Assembly (NCBI GenBank): GCA_009667805.1
Contig: CM019064.1
Span: 111,574,328 to 111,638,327, forward strand
Source: Leptobrachium leishanense
Lineage: Eukaryota; Chordata; Amphibia; Anura; Megophryidae
Direction: 5' to 3'
DNA: 64,000 nucleotides
In this document: in pieces, positions 1 to 10,091 of the stretch
Layout: every line of letters begins with the position of its first letter
How positions within the stretch are numbered: position 1 is the first letter of the stretch
Notes under the pieces: model-generated
Seen by the model: only the letters and a program-made list of their open reading frames with translations
The model's database searches: none
Told to the model about the DNA's origin: nothing
Translations under genes and position numbers: made by a program

Positions 1-20
1 CGTCTCCTCTAATAAAAAGG

Positions 21-1319
21 TTGCAGACCGTCCAGGGTGCAGCTCCTGGGGGAAAACCTCCTGCGAGACTCTTTGTACCTGAGAACGAAAGAGAGGAAGT
101 ACTTAACATCTATCATGATAACAAAACTTCTGGGCATATGGGTATCACTAAGACTGTGTCTAGTATCAGTAAACTCCTCTGGTGGCCCACGTTGCGCCGA
201 GATGTCAAAGATTACATTGCCGTGTGCGAGGTATGCACAAGGCAGAAAAGTCCCAAAACAGCACCCATTGGCTTACTCCAGCCTTTGCCGATCCCCGAAC
301 GACCCTGGTCACATGTAGCCATGGATTTTATAGTAGAGTTACCTGAGTCAAGAGGGAATACAGTGATACTTACGATCATAGATCGATTTTCCAAGATGGG
401 CCACTATGTTCCTCTTCGGAAACTACCTTCGGCAGCTGAACTGGTGCCCATTTTCATTGCCAACATGGTCCGCATACACGGTGTCCTCTGGAGATTGTCT
501 CTGATAGGGGGACCCAATTCATCTCCAGATTCTGGAGAGGGTTTTGTAAGAACGTGGGGATAGACCTCTCTTTCTCTTCGGCTTATCACCCCCAGACCAA
601 CGGAGCAGCAGAACGAGCAAACCAAAATATAGAGAAATATCTCAGGTGCTTTATCTCAGAACAACAAGATAACTGGTCAGACCTGCTACCATGGGCAGAA
701 TATGCTTTGAACAGCGCAGTGAGTGAATCCACAGGACATTCTCCTTTCTTCGCTGTTTATGGTTTTGATCCTCCCGTGCTTCCCGCTACGTTTCCTGATA
801 CCACGATTCCTGCTTTAGATGAGCAACTGGCATCATTGAAAGAGACTTGGGGGAGAGTGAGACGGGCACTGGAGGAGAGTAGTGCCATCCAGAAAACTAA
901 GGCCGACAGACACAGGAGGCAGGCACCCGTGTATCAAGTTGGGGACAGGGTTTGGCTTTCTTCACGTAACATCAAGCTCTTAGTGCCTTCCATGAAGTTG
1001 GCTCCTAGGTATATCGGCCCCTATAAGATTCTACGGCGACTCAACCCTGTCTCCTATGCTTTGGCGTTACCCCCCCCATTTTAAGATACACAATGTGTTC
1101 CATGTAAACCTTTTGAAGCCGTTGTTATGTAACCGGTACACCAAGTTCCATGCTCCACCGCCTCCTGTCTCTGTGGAGGGCGAGGAGGAGTTCGAAGTTA
1201 AGGCCATTCTGGGTGCCAGGATGTCTAGGGGTCCTTGCAATACTTGGTCGATTGGGTGGGTTACGGTCCGGAGGATCGTTCTTGGATACCGGCTGCGGAA
1301 GTCCATGCTCCTAGGCTAG
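21..1319 (+). pseudogene. Ty3/Gypsy integrase with C-terminal chromodomain (frameshifted)
   Basis: This is the integrase end of a pol polyprotein, which would insert retrotransposon cDNA into chromatin. The first frame (21-about 485) has the HHCC zinc-binding region (YHDNKTSGH, then CEVCTRQK) and the first catalytic aspartate in AMDFIVELP. A frameshift near 480-490 moves the second catalytic region (DRGTQF-type) and the glutamate region (SAYHPQTNGAAERANQ) into the next frame, open from 554 to 1084. A C-homopolymer near 1071-1078 causes another shift. A third frame carries the chromodomain: EEEFEVKAILGAR, then after one more shift near 1225, [15 protein letters not shown]. All expected modules are present but at least three frame breaks separate them. 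The gene is non-functional. Confidence 0.88.
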
Positions 1320-1377
1320 TGAAGGCCTTCTATTTGGCGCACCCCCGTGCCCTGGGGGTCGTCCAGTGGCCGCCCCT

Positions 1378-1391
1378 GGAGGGGGGGGTTC
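1378..1391 (+). promoter_or_regulatory. Polypurine tract of the first chromovirus
   Basis: A run of G with a single A lies directly before the LTR start at 1392. In LTR retrotransposons this tract resists RNase H and primes plus-strand DNA synthesis. Its position exactly at the internal edge of the 3' LTR fits this role. Confidence 0.7.
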
Positions 1392-1618
1392 TGTCACGGT
1401 GGGTCAGGGGATGGGGCGCCTGGCAGCAGCTTCCTCGCTGCTCGCTGGCCAGGCGCCGAATGTAAACGCTTCCGGGTGCGCTCACGTGGGACGCCGAGGG
1501 GCGGGGCCTGGCGTTATGACGCGGACCCGCCGGGTTTAAAACCCAGTCTCACCACTATACCGGTGCCCTGACGTGGTATTCACTTCCCGCAGAGCTCTTG
1601 TGAATATTTGGCTATTAC

Positions 1619-1890
1619 CTGTGTATGACTCTTGGCATTGGCAAACGAACCCTCCTGTGTATGACCCTTGGCATTGGCAAACGAACCCTCCTGTGTATGA
1701 CCCTTGGCATTGGCAAACGAATCCTCCTGTGTATGACTCTTGCATTGGCAAACGAACCTCCTGTGTATAACCCGTGGCATTGGCAAACGAACCCTCCTGT
1801 GTATGACCCTTGGCATTGGCAAACGAACTCTCCTGTGTATGACCCCTGGCATTTGCAAACGAACCCTTCTGTGTATAACCCCTGGTATTG
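1619..1890 (+). repeat. 34-bp minisatellite inside the LTR
   Basis: About eight tandem copies of a 34-bp unit, recognisable by TGGCATTGGCAAACGAA and CCTCCTGTGTATGA, fill this stretch. Units differ by single substitutions and small indels. Reading frames through the array are periodic by-products, not genes. The array lies between the likely promoter and the LTR's 3' part. Confidence 0.9.
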
Positions 1891-2020
1891 GCATTTACTC
1901 TGCTCTTGGTTCTGCCCTTAACGTTGGTACCGAGGTCAGTCTATGTGGTACCCTAAGCACACATCAGATTACCTCTGCTAATACTAAAGTCCTAGGGAGG
2001 ACTTGTACTCTGGTCTGTAC

Positions 2021-2316
2021 CTTTGTCTGGTGTTTTCCTTTCTTTATCTGTTACCTGCTTAATCGTCTATATAGCTTTGCCGACCATTCAAGGATCGGAA
2101 GAGTAGAGAGTGAGCTACATAAAGAGATCACTATCTTGGTAGTCAGAAAGATTCGTGACAGTACTCTATTCCATACCTCTGTCTGGTGTTACCCCTTGTT
2201 TATCTATTGTCTGGTTAATTGTCTTTCTAGTTTTGCCGACCATTCAAGGATCGGAAGGGTAGAGAGCGGTCTGCGTAAAGGGACCACTATTTTGGTAATC
2301 AGAGGGATCCGTGACA
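2021..2316 (+). repeat. Tandem 140-bp duplication at the 3' end of the LTR
   Basis: Positions 2021-2160 and 2177-2316 are diverged copies of one segment. Both contain GCCGACCATTCAAGGATCGG and both approach the terminal GTGACA sequence. The first copy therefore looks like an earlier LTR terminus retained inside a longer LTR. Only the second copy is the actual LTR end. Confidence 0.85.
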
Positions 2317-2545
2317 GATATATTTGTCCCCCCAGTTCACATGGATATATTTGTCCCCCAGTTCACATGGATATATTTGCCCCCAGTTCACATGGATATA
2401 TTTGCCCCAGTTCACATGGGTATATTTGCCCCCCAGTTCACATGGATATATTTGCCCAAGTTCACATGGATATATTTGCCCCCCAGTTCACATGGGTATA
2501 TTTGCCCCCAGTTCACATGGGTATATTTGCCCCCAGCAACTCACC
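2317..2545 (+). repeat. 25-bp minisatellite (CAGTTCACATGG-type)
   Basis: About nine tandem units of roughly 24-25 bp, recognisable by CCCAGTTCACATGG and ATATATTTGCCCC, lie immediately beside the LTR end. The reverse complement closely resembles the array at about 47500-47830. In-frame peptides of the type FTWIYLP are translation artefacts of the repeat. Confidence 0.9.
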
Positions 2546-2571
2546 TATTTTCCCCCATCCACCTCTGCTTT

Positions 2572-3080
2572 AGGCCGCAGGCCTCGGAGGAGGTTTTGCG
2601 GCCTACATTAGCCCAGCCGCCGGCAAGCAGGGCCTCCAAGATGGCCGCTGGCGGGCCCCCTTTGATGATGTCAGAGTGGGCCCGCCGAACATCTGTAGCC
2701 TTCAGACGTTTGGCAGGCCCTCTCTGACATGACATCATCAGAGGGGGCCCGCCGGTGGCCATCTTGGAGGCCCTGCTCGCCGGCAGCTGGGCTAATGTAG
2801 GCCAAAGAACTTCCTCCGAGGCCTGCGGCCTAAATTTAACAAGGTTGCTGCCGGCGAGCAGGGCCTCCAAGATGGCCACCGGCGGCCCCCTCTGATGATG
2901 TCATGTCAGAGAGGGCCCGCCAAACGTCTGAAGGCTACAGACGTTCGGCGGGCCCACTCTGACATCATCAGAGGGGGCCCGCCGGCGGCCATCTTGGAGG
3001 CCCTGCTCGCCGGCGACTGGGATAATGTAGGCCGCAGAGCCTCCTTCGAGGCCTGCGGCCTAAATATAACAAGGTTGCCG
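2572..3080. repeat. Two tandem long GC-rich hairpins
   Basis: Two copies of a self-complementary unit lie at about 2572-2833 and 2848-3080. Each has arms containing GGCCTCCAAGATGGCC and TGATGATGTCA, repeated in inverse orientation as GGCCATCTTGGAGGCC and TGACATCATCAG, with the loop near CTACAGACGTT. Each unit could fold into a stem of roughly 100 nt. The copies differ by substitutions and small indels. They belong to the hAT-like element that contains them. Confidence 0.8.
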
Positions 3081-3519
3081 CCGGCGGCGGGCCCCCCCAG
3101 TCCCCGGGCCCCTTACACCAGCATGGGCTGTAATGCCCTGATGGCGGCCCTGGTGGTAGTCGTAACATTATGGGAGCTTCGTGCCTATGGTTTTAGTAGT
3201 TTGATATATTAGGTGATCTTGCCACAGTGACATCAGTCTATAATTTTAATGGTAGGTTTATTTTAACAGTGAGAGACAGAATAACAACAAAAATATCATA
3301 AAAATTATTTCTAAATATTTTAATGCATTTTAATGTGTGAAATAAGTATTTGATCCCCGATCAATCAGCAAGATTTCTGGCTCCCAGGTGTTTTTACACA
3401 GGTAATGAGCTGAGATTAGGAGCACTTTCTTAAAGGGAGTACTCCTAATCTCAGTTTATTACCTGTGTAAAAAAACAACTGTCCAAAGAAGCAATCAATC
3501 AGATTCCAAACTCTCCACC

Positions 3520-3764
3520 ATGGCCAAGACCAAAGAGCTGTCCAAGCATGTCAGGGACATTATTGTAGACCTACACAAGGCTGGAATGGTCTACAAGGCC
3601 ATCGCTAAGCAGCTTGTTGATAAGGTGACAACAGTTGGCGTGATTATTCACTTAACAAAGAAACACAAAATAACTGTCAATCGCCCTCAGTCTGTGGCTC
3701 CATGTAAGTACTTACCTTGTGGAGTTTCAATGATCATGAGACCAGTGAGGAATCAGCCCAGAAT
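3520..3764 (+). pseudogene. Tc1-like transposase, N-terminal fragment
   Basis: The fragment begins with [20 protein letters not shown] and continues with [12 protein letters not shown], the helix-turn-helix region with which Tc1-family transposases bind their inverted repeats. The start codon follows a CACC context at 3516-3519. The reading frame runs into the hAT insertion at 3765. About 80 residues of a normal protein of roughly 340 remain here; the rest resumes after 10386. Confidence 0.88.
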
Positions 3765-4090
3765 TAGTGATGAGCCGAAAACCCCCGTGTTCGGTTCGCA
3801 TTCGAACTCGAACAATTTCAAAAGTTCGAACTCGAACACGAACCGAACTCAATGGAAGTCATTGGGACTCAAAAGTTTGATTTTTAGAGTGCCCTCCAAG
3901 AGGGCATATATGCAAGATATTTGCCATAAAAGGTGTATGGGGGGTCCGGGTAGTGCCCTGGGGGACAGGAAACAAGGACAAAAAGTTTTTAAAAAAGTTT
4001 TTAAAGGAACAGTGAGTTTTCCATGAAATAAAGGTTAAGAATAAAAAAGAAAATTTGTAGGATGTATAGAAACATTTAAAAACAAAAAGT

Positions 4091-5674
4091 GGGGGGCGTG
4101 GCCGGCTACCGAAGGGAGCAGACGTGTTTTCAAGGAGCTCCGCACGTCTGCCACCCTTGGAGACTGATTAAAGACTCTTTTAGCTGTGCATCTCAGGATT
4201 TCAAGCTCCAGATAGCTGGCCACTGGACTGGAGATGTCCGGAGGCCGTTCCGTCCCCCCCCTCCGGACCTGGGTCTCCCTCTGCAGCTGCCAGTGTGTGG
4301 CCGGAGCGAGGAGCCGGCGGCCATTATGCGGCCTTCGTCCCGGCCCTTCGGGCCTCTGTCCCTGAATGTCCTGCCGCCTCTACCAGACCTACCTCTGAGT
4401 TGGGGATTGGGGAAATGGTGGGCCCGCGTTTCCCGATCGCCCAGAGGGGAGGCCAGATGAGAGAGGACGAGCGGTGCGGATCACCTCCCCCCACGAGAAA
4501 CGCTGAGACCTTCTTTGCAGGCCTGGAGGCCTGTCTGCAGTTGCTGGACGGGGAGGAGGAAGACGCGCAGCTCACTAGAGGAGTCTGGCGAGGGATGATG
4601 CGGGTGATGAGGAGCTGCCGGGAGAAAGGAGACTCGAATTTAGAGGAGGATGCGCCGGATGGGTGCATGACTGGGACCTGCTCAGTGGTTGGAACGGGGA
4701 GCGGCGACACGATCGGCGTTCCACCTGGGAAGCTGACGCTTGCATCTACACCTGGAGGAGAGTCTGAAAGGATGCCTGGTCTGGTGCGCAGAGCCCTGCT
4801 CCCGATGACGACGCTGGAGGTGCGCGAGGTTGCTGGGAGGCCTGTGAGTTGGGGCCTAGCTGGGAAGGCGACCATGGAACCGGAGGTAGCGGCTCCCTCA
4901 GTGAGGCCTGTGCTGATTACGCAGCTCTGTACACTGAGCGTGGGCACTGTTGAGGGGCAGTGCTTGCCTTGGACCCGGGCTGTCCCCAGCGCGGCAGATG
5001 GAGGGACCTGGTTGCTGGTTGTCTCAGGCGCTGAAGGAGGTGAAAGAAGGCTTGAAGCTGCTTTCTGCCCAACGTTTCTGCTGGATACGGGCTGAAGGGA
5101 ACTGCCCTGCCGATCTGTTACGCACTGTTTTCGACCCTGGCACCCTTACATGGCCTGCTGTGTATTTCTCCCCCTGCGAATATTTTCTGATGACTTTGTT
5201 TTTTTTTTTTTTTTCTTTCTTTACCCTGATTCTTGCTGAGTAAAAGCTGTTTTTTTGTTTTTATTTTCCTTTTATAATCCCCCTTCGCAGTCTTCTAGCT
5301 GTGTTTTGAAGACCACTATGTCTTAATGTATCCTTTTCCCCCCTTGTTTTATGCTGCTCTGAGACGCTTCGGGTCTTTAGTTTATTGTTTTTTCACTGCT
5401 GACACTCCCCAGAGGGGACTAAATTTAGACTTTTGGTTTTCTTTTATTCTTACCTTTATTTTTCTGAAGTGTTTTGGATGGTTTTTGATGGCTTTTTGTT
5501 ACTCCCCCCTCCCCCTCCTTTTTTCTGAAATTCTGCAGATTTTTCATTCGACTCCCCCCTATGTTATTTTCTTAAGAAGTGTTTCTGTTGATAGCGTCAC
5601 ATGTGGCCCTGCGAGGCCCTTACTCTTTCTGTTTATATGATGACTTCATTACAAAATAAAAAACTTTAAATACG
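4091..5674 (+). mobile_element. L1-like non-LTR retrotransposon insertion with 13-bp TSD
   Basis: A perfect 13-bp duplication AAAAACAAAAAGT (4078-4090 and 5675-5687) flanks a segment absent from hAT copy B at the same place. The insert starts with a G-rich GGGGGGCGTGGCC leader, carries a GC-rich open frame, then a CT-rich tract with a T15-type run, and ends AT-rich with AATAAA (5655-5660). A long A-rich TSD plus an A-rich tail indicates target-primed reverse transcription. No endonuclease or reverse transcriptase is visible, so it is internally deleted or non-autonomous. The L1/Tx1 attribution rests on leader and tail style only. Confidence 0.75.
4295..5095 (+). CDS. Uncharacterised 266-aa open frame in the L1-like insertion
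   Basis: This frame runs from MWPERGAGG to TFLLDTG inside the retroposon. It is GC-rich, and its middle (about residues 68-110) is charged and could be helical: AETFFAGLEACLQLLDGEEE. In LINEs of this kind the position after the leader is usually that of ORF1, an RNA-binding chaperone. No CCHC knuckle, RRM or coiled coil can be recognised here. It may be a decayed ORF1 start fused to 3' sequence by internal deletion, or a chance open frame in GC-rich DNA. The function is unknown. Confidence 0.3.
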   Translation: MWPERGAGGHYAAFVPALRASVPECPAASTRPTSELGIGEMVGPRFPIAQRGGQMREDERCGSPPPTRNAETFFAGLEACLQLLDGEEEDAQLTRGVWRGMMRVMRSCREKGDSNLEEDAPDGCMTGTCSVVGTGSGDTIGVPPGKLTLASTPGGESERMPGLVRRALLPMTTLEVREVAGRPVSWGLAGKATMEPEVAAPSVRPVLITQLCTLSVGTVEGQCLPWTRAVPSAADGGTWLLVVSGAEGGERRLEAAFCPTFLLDTG

Positions 5675-6084
5675 AAAAACAAAAAGTGACATTTCAAATG
5701 ACGGTAAATGTTTTTCCTTTAATCTTTTCATAAACAACTGCTTGGGGCGGCAGCCTGTATGAAAAGAGGAGACATTTTAGGACACGCAGAACAAGTTTAG
5801 TGATTTTTTTGGCTAAATTACGGGGAAACTTATGCAGGCTTTGGATGAAAGTAACAATAGGTGCTTTAAAATTGGGCCTATAGTGTCGGCAACAGTGCCG
5901 TCACACCGTAACCCCTCTGTCGTATTGTGGAAGAGTGCAGGGTTGGACCCTGCGGTCCAATATTAAAATGATATGAATCTGGTATAGGCGTCAGTGGCAG
6001 TGCACCCAAATATAAGGCCTTTGGTGCAGCTTTGTGGAAGAGTGCATGGGTGGAGGGTTTGGTAATGCAGAAGAGATCCCCGAT

Positions 6085-9000
6085 CTATTCAGTTACGTCA
6101 GCATCAGGGGATTGATAGCTGCTGATCCAGGACTGATTAATTTTTATAAATGTCAGCCGGTCTACAGAGTCGGTGGACAGATGCACTCTTTTGTCTGTGA
6201 CAAAACCTTCAGCGGCACTGAACGTCCTTTCAGAAAGCACGCTGGATGAAGGGCAACCTAGTAGCTGCATAGCATATTGGCTAAGTTCTGGCCAGTGATC
6301 CAATCTTAACACCCAGTAAGCCAGTGGATCATCTGCTGTAGAGGTATCCAGGTCTGCCCTTGCCCCTAGGTAGTCCTGCACCACATGGTGAAGACGCTGG
6401 CAATGGGTGCCTACATTTGACGTCCCTGGGCGTCGTGGACTAAAAAAATGAAAAAAGGCATCAGTCAAGTGGCCCCGGCCGTCACCGCTCTTCCTCTGAT
6501 CATCTGCAGCCTCAGAAGCACCTGCGTCATCACTTGGTAACCTACCAGTGCCTGGAAAGGTGTTACACAAGTGTCACTTTAGAGCGTCCTCAAGTTGTTT
6601 CATCCTGTTCTCCCTCTGTGCAGGCAGGTTGAGCTCTGCAACTTTACCCTTGTATCGTGGATCAAGAAGGCTTGCCAACCAGTAATGATCCCTCTCCTTG
6701 ATAGCATGAATCCTGGGGTCCTTTAGCAGGCTTTGCAGGATAAGGGAGCCCATGCAGCTTAGGTTGGAGGTGGCATTAGCTTCCGAGTCTACCTGGTCAA
6801 TGAAGATGACCCCATTGTGCACTTCCTCCTCCCAGCCACGTACTAGTCCATGGGATTCTGGGCACACAAAACCCTCTACTTAAATATTCTACCCCCCACT
6901 ACTTAAATATTCCTCCTCCTCCTCATCCTCCTCCTGTCTGATCTGAGGACCCGCAGGAATGCTGTCTGCGTAAAGACTGGGGCCTTGAGAGCTACGGAAG
7001 GCCTCCTCTTCCTCCCGCTGCTCTGCCTCTAGTGCCACATCTATAATTCCCTGCAAAGTGCGCTCCAGCAGGAACACTAAAGGAATTGTGTCACTGATGC
7101 ATGCACTGTCCCTGCTCACCATCCTCATTGCCTCCTCAAATGGTGACAGTACAGTGCATGCATCCTTGATCATCAGCCACTGTGGGGGGGGAACAAGTTG
7201 ACCTGAACCTGTCCTTGTGCCATACTGACACAGGTACTCATTGATGGCCCTCTGCTGCTTGTGCAGATGCTGCAGCATTGCTAATGTCTCGAGTTCCACC
7301 TAGTGGGCATGTCACAGATCAGACGGTTTGTGGGAAGGTGGAATTCTCTTTGAATTTCTGCCAGGCGAACACTTGCTGGGAATGAAAGTCTGAAGTGGCT
7401 GCAGACTTTTCTGGCCTGGCTGAGAAGCTCTGCTAGCCCTGGGTACCTGGTTAGGAAACGCTGTACCACCAGATTTAGGACGTGTGCTAGGCATGGTACA
7501 TGTGTCAACTTACCCTGGCATAGGGCAGAGAGAAGGTTGCTGCCATTATCACAGACGACCATTCCCAGCTGAAGCTGGCGTGGTGTTAACCATCTCTGCA
7601 CCTACCCCTGCAGAGCTGACAGAATTTCTGGCCCGGTGTGGCTCCTGTCCCCTAAATAAACCAGCTCAAGCACAGTATGGCATCTTTTTGCTTGAGCCAT
7701 TGCGTAGCCCCTGCCACGCGTCGGTTTAACTGCCACTTCACCAGAGACAGAGAAGGAGGAGGAGGAAGAGGTGGTGGGGCAGACAGACCTCATACAAGCA
7801 GCTTTCTGGAGGCGTGGTGGATGAACAAGCTCCAGCACAGAGCCCAGTACTGGATCCCTCCCAGCTGCAATCAGAGTTACCCAGTGTGCCGTGAAGGAAA
7901 TGTAACGGCCCTGTCCATGCTTGCTGGACCACGTGTCTAAAGTCATGTGCACCTTGCTGCTGCCTACCTTTCCCAATGACTCCATAACATTGTGTTCCAT
8001 GTGCTGGTATAGTGCTGGAATGGCCTTCCGTGAAAAGAAATGGCGTTTTGGAACCTGCCACTATGGTACAGCACATTCAGCAAATTCACGGAAGGAAGCA
8101 GAGTCCACCAGCTGGAAAGGCAGCAGCTCTAATGCGAGTAATTTTGCTAAGCTGGCATTTAGACGCTGTGCTTGGGGATGGTTGGGACTATATTTTTTCT
8201 TACGCTGCAGCAGCTGGGGCAACGTAATCTGACTGCGTAAATCTTCAGCTGATGTGATGCTGTCACATTGTGAGGAAGGACCTGGTACACCCATTACTGT
8301 AGCATCATCCCTGTCAGTGGAGGTTCTAGGCAATGACATGGCAGGACATATAGTGGGGGTAGAGACAGATGAGGAGGTCGAGGACCTATACAAAGTGTTG
8401 TGCCAACGGGATGCGTGGCAGGTGGTCATATGTCGCCTCAAGCACGTGGTACCCAAGCGTGGGATATCTTTCCCATGCTTTATGCTCATCTGACATAGAT
8501 TACAAATAGCAAAGGTGCGGTCTGCTGCACATTTTTTAAAGAACTCCCATACAGCAGACTTCCTGTACATGTGCTTTGAGACAACAGAGCTCTGCACCTG
8601 AGCAGCTGTGACTTCTGATGCCTTGGACTGGCTACGGTTGGTGATAGAGGACATTCTGCCTCATTTTTGTTGGGGAACATGAGTGCCAGTTCTTTGTGTG
8701 TCACTGGCACCCCCTCCCTCTAGGCTGATTTTACTCCCTTCCTCAACCTCAGAGTTTGAATCAGAGCACTAGAGTTGCTGCGCATCCTCAAGCAGCATGT
8801 CACTGTCATTGTAGTCAAACAATTCAGCTGACTCCTCCGTGTATGATGGTGAGGCTATGGCAGGAGTAGCTGTGGACATGGAGGCTGAATTAGATGTTTT
8901 GGCAGCTGAGGTGGACTGTAAACCACTACAAACCTGGCTGGTAGAGGACTTGGAGGATGAGGATGGCCTGGTTAGCTAATCCTGCAAATCCTCTGTGTGT

Positions 9001-9167
9001 TGCTGCTTCTTAAGATGGCCAGCACCAGTTAGAAAGGACAAGCGTGCCCCTGCAGATGAAGCACCACGTCCACGACGACCAGTGGCACAGCCTTCTGACA
9101 CAGAGGCTGCTTGCCCTCTTATCTGTGTCTGGGAGCGTCTGCCTGTCCTTTTTGGTCTTTCTGACAT
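6085..9167 (-). pseudogene. BED-finger hAT transposase, copy A (broken)
   Basis: Read from 9167 leftward, it starts MSERPKRTGRRSQ, a basic N-terminus. A BED zinc finger follows (frame 8654-8061) with W36, C51-x2-C54 and H75-x4-H80 for DNA binding. The RNase H-like catalytic domain has its first Asp in HMTLDTWSS (frame 8000-7602), its second in VVCDNGSN, and a CLAH motif (7601-7281). The C-terminus (6570-6085) has SERTFSAAEG, which contains the catalytic Glu, and the hAT dimerisation region. Stops and frameshifts separate these blocks. An acidic segment present in copy B (DDDDEVTDSIW region) is deleted here. All three catalytic carboxylates remain recognisable, but the gene is dead. Confidence 0.88.
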
Positions 9168-9299
9168 GGTGAGTGATATATAGATTAAAGATATACAGAA
9201 CTCTGATTCATCTCTGTTATAAAAATTGGAGATATGCAGAACTCTGATTCAACTGTGTTATCTAGATTAAAGATTTCCAGAACTATGGTATAACTCAGT

Positions 9300-10025
9300 G
9301 AGACACCCTGATAGCTGGCAGCCAGTGACAAGACACAGATTAAAATTCCCAGAAACCTCCTATAAATATGTGAGACCCCCTGATGGGTGACAGTGACAAG
9401 ACACAAATTACAATTCCTAGGAACCTCCTATAAATCAGTGAGACCCCCTGATGGGTGGCAGTGACAAGACACAGATTAAAATTTGCAGAAATCTGCTAGA
9501 AGTATGTGGGACCCCCTGATGGGTGGCAGTGACAAGACACAGATTACAATTCCCAGATATTTGATAGAAGTGAGACCCCCCAATAGCTGCTGGCAGTGAG
9601 AATACACAGATTACTAAATTCCCAGATATCTTGTAGAAGTGAGACCCCCTCAATAGCTGCTGGCAGGGAGAACACACAGATTACAACAATTCCCAGATAT
9701 CGTGTAGAAGTGAGACCCCCCAATAGCTGCTGGCAGTGAGAACACACAGATTACAACAATTCCCAGATATCTTGTAGAAGTGAGACCCCCCAATAGCTGC
9801 TGGCAGCGAGAACACGCAGATTACAACAATTACCAGATATCTTGTAGAAGTGAGACCCCCCTCCCAATAGCTGCTGGCAGTGAGAACACACAAATTACAA
9901 CAATTCCCAGATATTTTGTAGAAGTGAGACCCCCCCAATAGCTGCTGGCAGTGAGAACACACAGATTACAACAATTCCCAGATATCTTGTAGACGTGAGA
10001 CCCCCCCATAGCTGCTGGCACTGAG
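9300..10025 (-). repeat. Tandem array in the hAT 5' leader, copy A
   Basis: About ten to eleven units of roughly 55-70 bp share GATATCTGGGAATTG, AATCTGTGTG and CAGCAGCTATTGG (on the minus strand). They lie between the TATA box and the transposase start, so they would form a repetitive 5' untranslated leader. Two unit types occur: CCAGCAGCTATTGG near the terminus and GCCACCCATCAGGG nearer the gene. Copy B has the same array in the same place. Confidence 0.88.
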
Positions 10026-10083
10026 AAGACACACTAACAGAACAATCTCCTCTCAAAAAACACGTGTTGGGGCTGTGTGAAGC

Positions 10084-10091
10084 CTTATATA
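10084..10091 (-). promoter_or_regulatory. TATA box of hAT copy A
   Basis: The minus strand reads CTATATAAGGC here, upstream of the tandem leader and the transposase start. The same motif is conserved at the matching place in copy B (26137-26144), which argues for a real promoter. Confidence 0.6.

Larger units (their letters stand above)
1..2316 (+). mobile_element. Ty3/Gypsy chromovirus, 3' portion (integrase, chromodomain, 3' LTR)
   Basis: This is the right-hand part of a Ty3/Gypsy LTR retrotransposon whose 5' half lies outside the window. In order it shows an integrase zinc-binding region, an integrase core, a chromodomain tail, a G-rich polypurine tract and an LTR starting TGTCACGG and ending CCGTGACA. 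Integrase followed by a chromodomain defines the chromovirus branch of this superfamily, known from fish and amphibians. The reading frame is broken at several points, so the copy is dead. The TSD cannot be checked because the left end is missing. The element abuts the minisatellite of a hAT-like element at 2317, which was probably its target. Confidence 0.9.
1392..2316 (+). repeat. 3' LTR of the first chromovirus (925 bp)
   Basis: The LTR begins TGTCACGG and ends CCGTGACA, an 8-bp inverted terminal match around the usual TG...CA. It is longer than the 571-577-bp LTR of the other chromovirus in this window because it contains two expansions: a 34-bp minisatellite (about 1619-1890) and a 140-bp duplication (2021-2160 and 2177-2316). 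A weak TATA-like stretch (TTTAAAA near 1535) precedes the minisatellite, so the array probably lies in the transcribed part. No second LTR is visible in the window. Confidence 0.85.
2317..3152 (-). mobile_element. hAT-like non-autonomous element, truncated by the chromovirus
   Basis: Read on the minus strand, the segment starts CAGGGCCGCC at 3152, a CAG-type hAT terminus. It passes through two long hairpins and ends in a minisatellite cut off by the LTR at 2316. A complete element at 47158-47944 has a CAGTGGCG end and a related minisatellite in the same orientation relative to its own terminus, which supports the assignment. No open reading frame of a transposase is present. The other terminus would lie left of the window. 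Confidence 0.55.

Noticed and set aside
1619..1890. CRISPR-like regular repeats
   Set aside because: The units are contiguous 34-bp copies without unique spacers, and the context is a eukaryotic LTR.
2311..2727. Open frames of FTWIYLP repeats as a repeat protein
   Set aside because: They are translations of the 25-bp minisatellite in all three frames. There is no start context or conservation.
9300..10025. Repeat and spacer array resembling CRISPR, or a repeat protein (open frames with CVLTASSYWG)
   Set aside because: It is a tandem array in a hAT leader. The periodic open frames follow from the unit length and are on whichever strand lacks stops.
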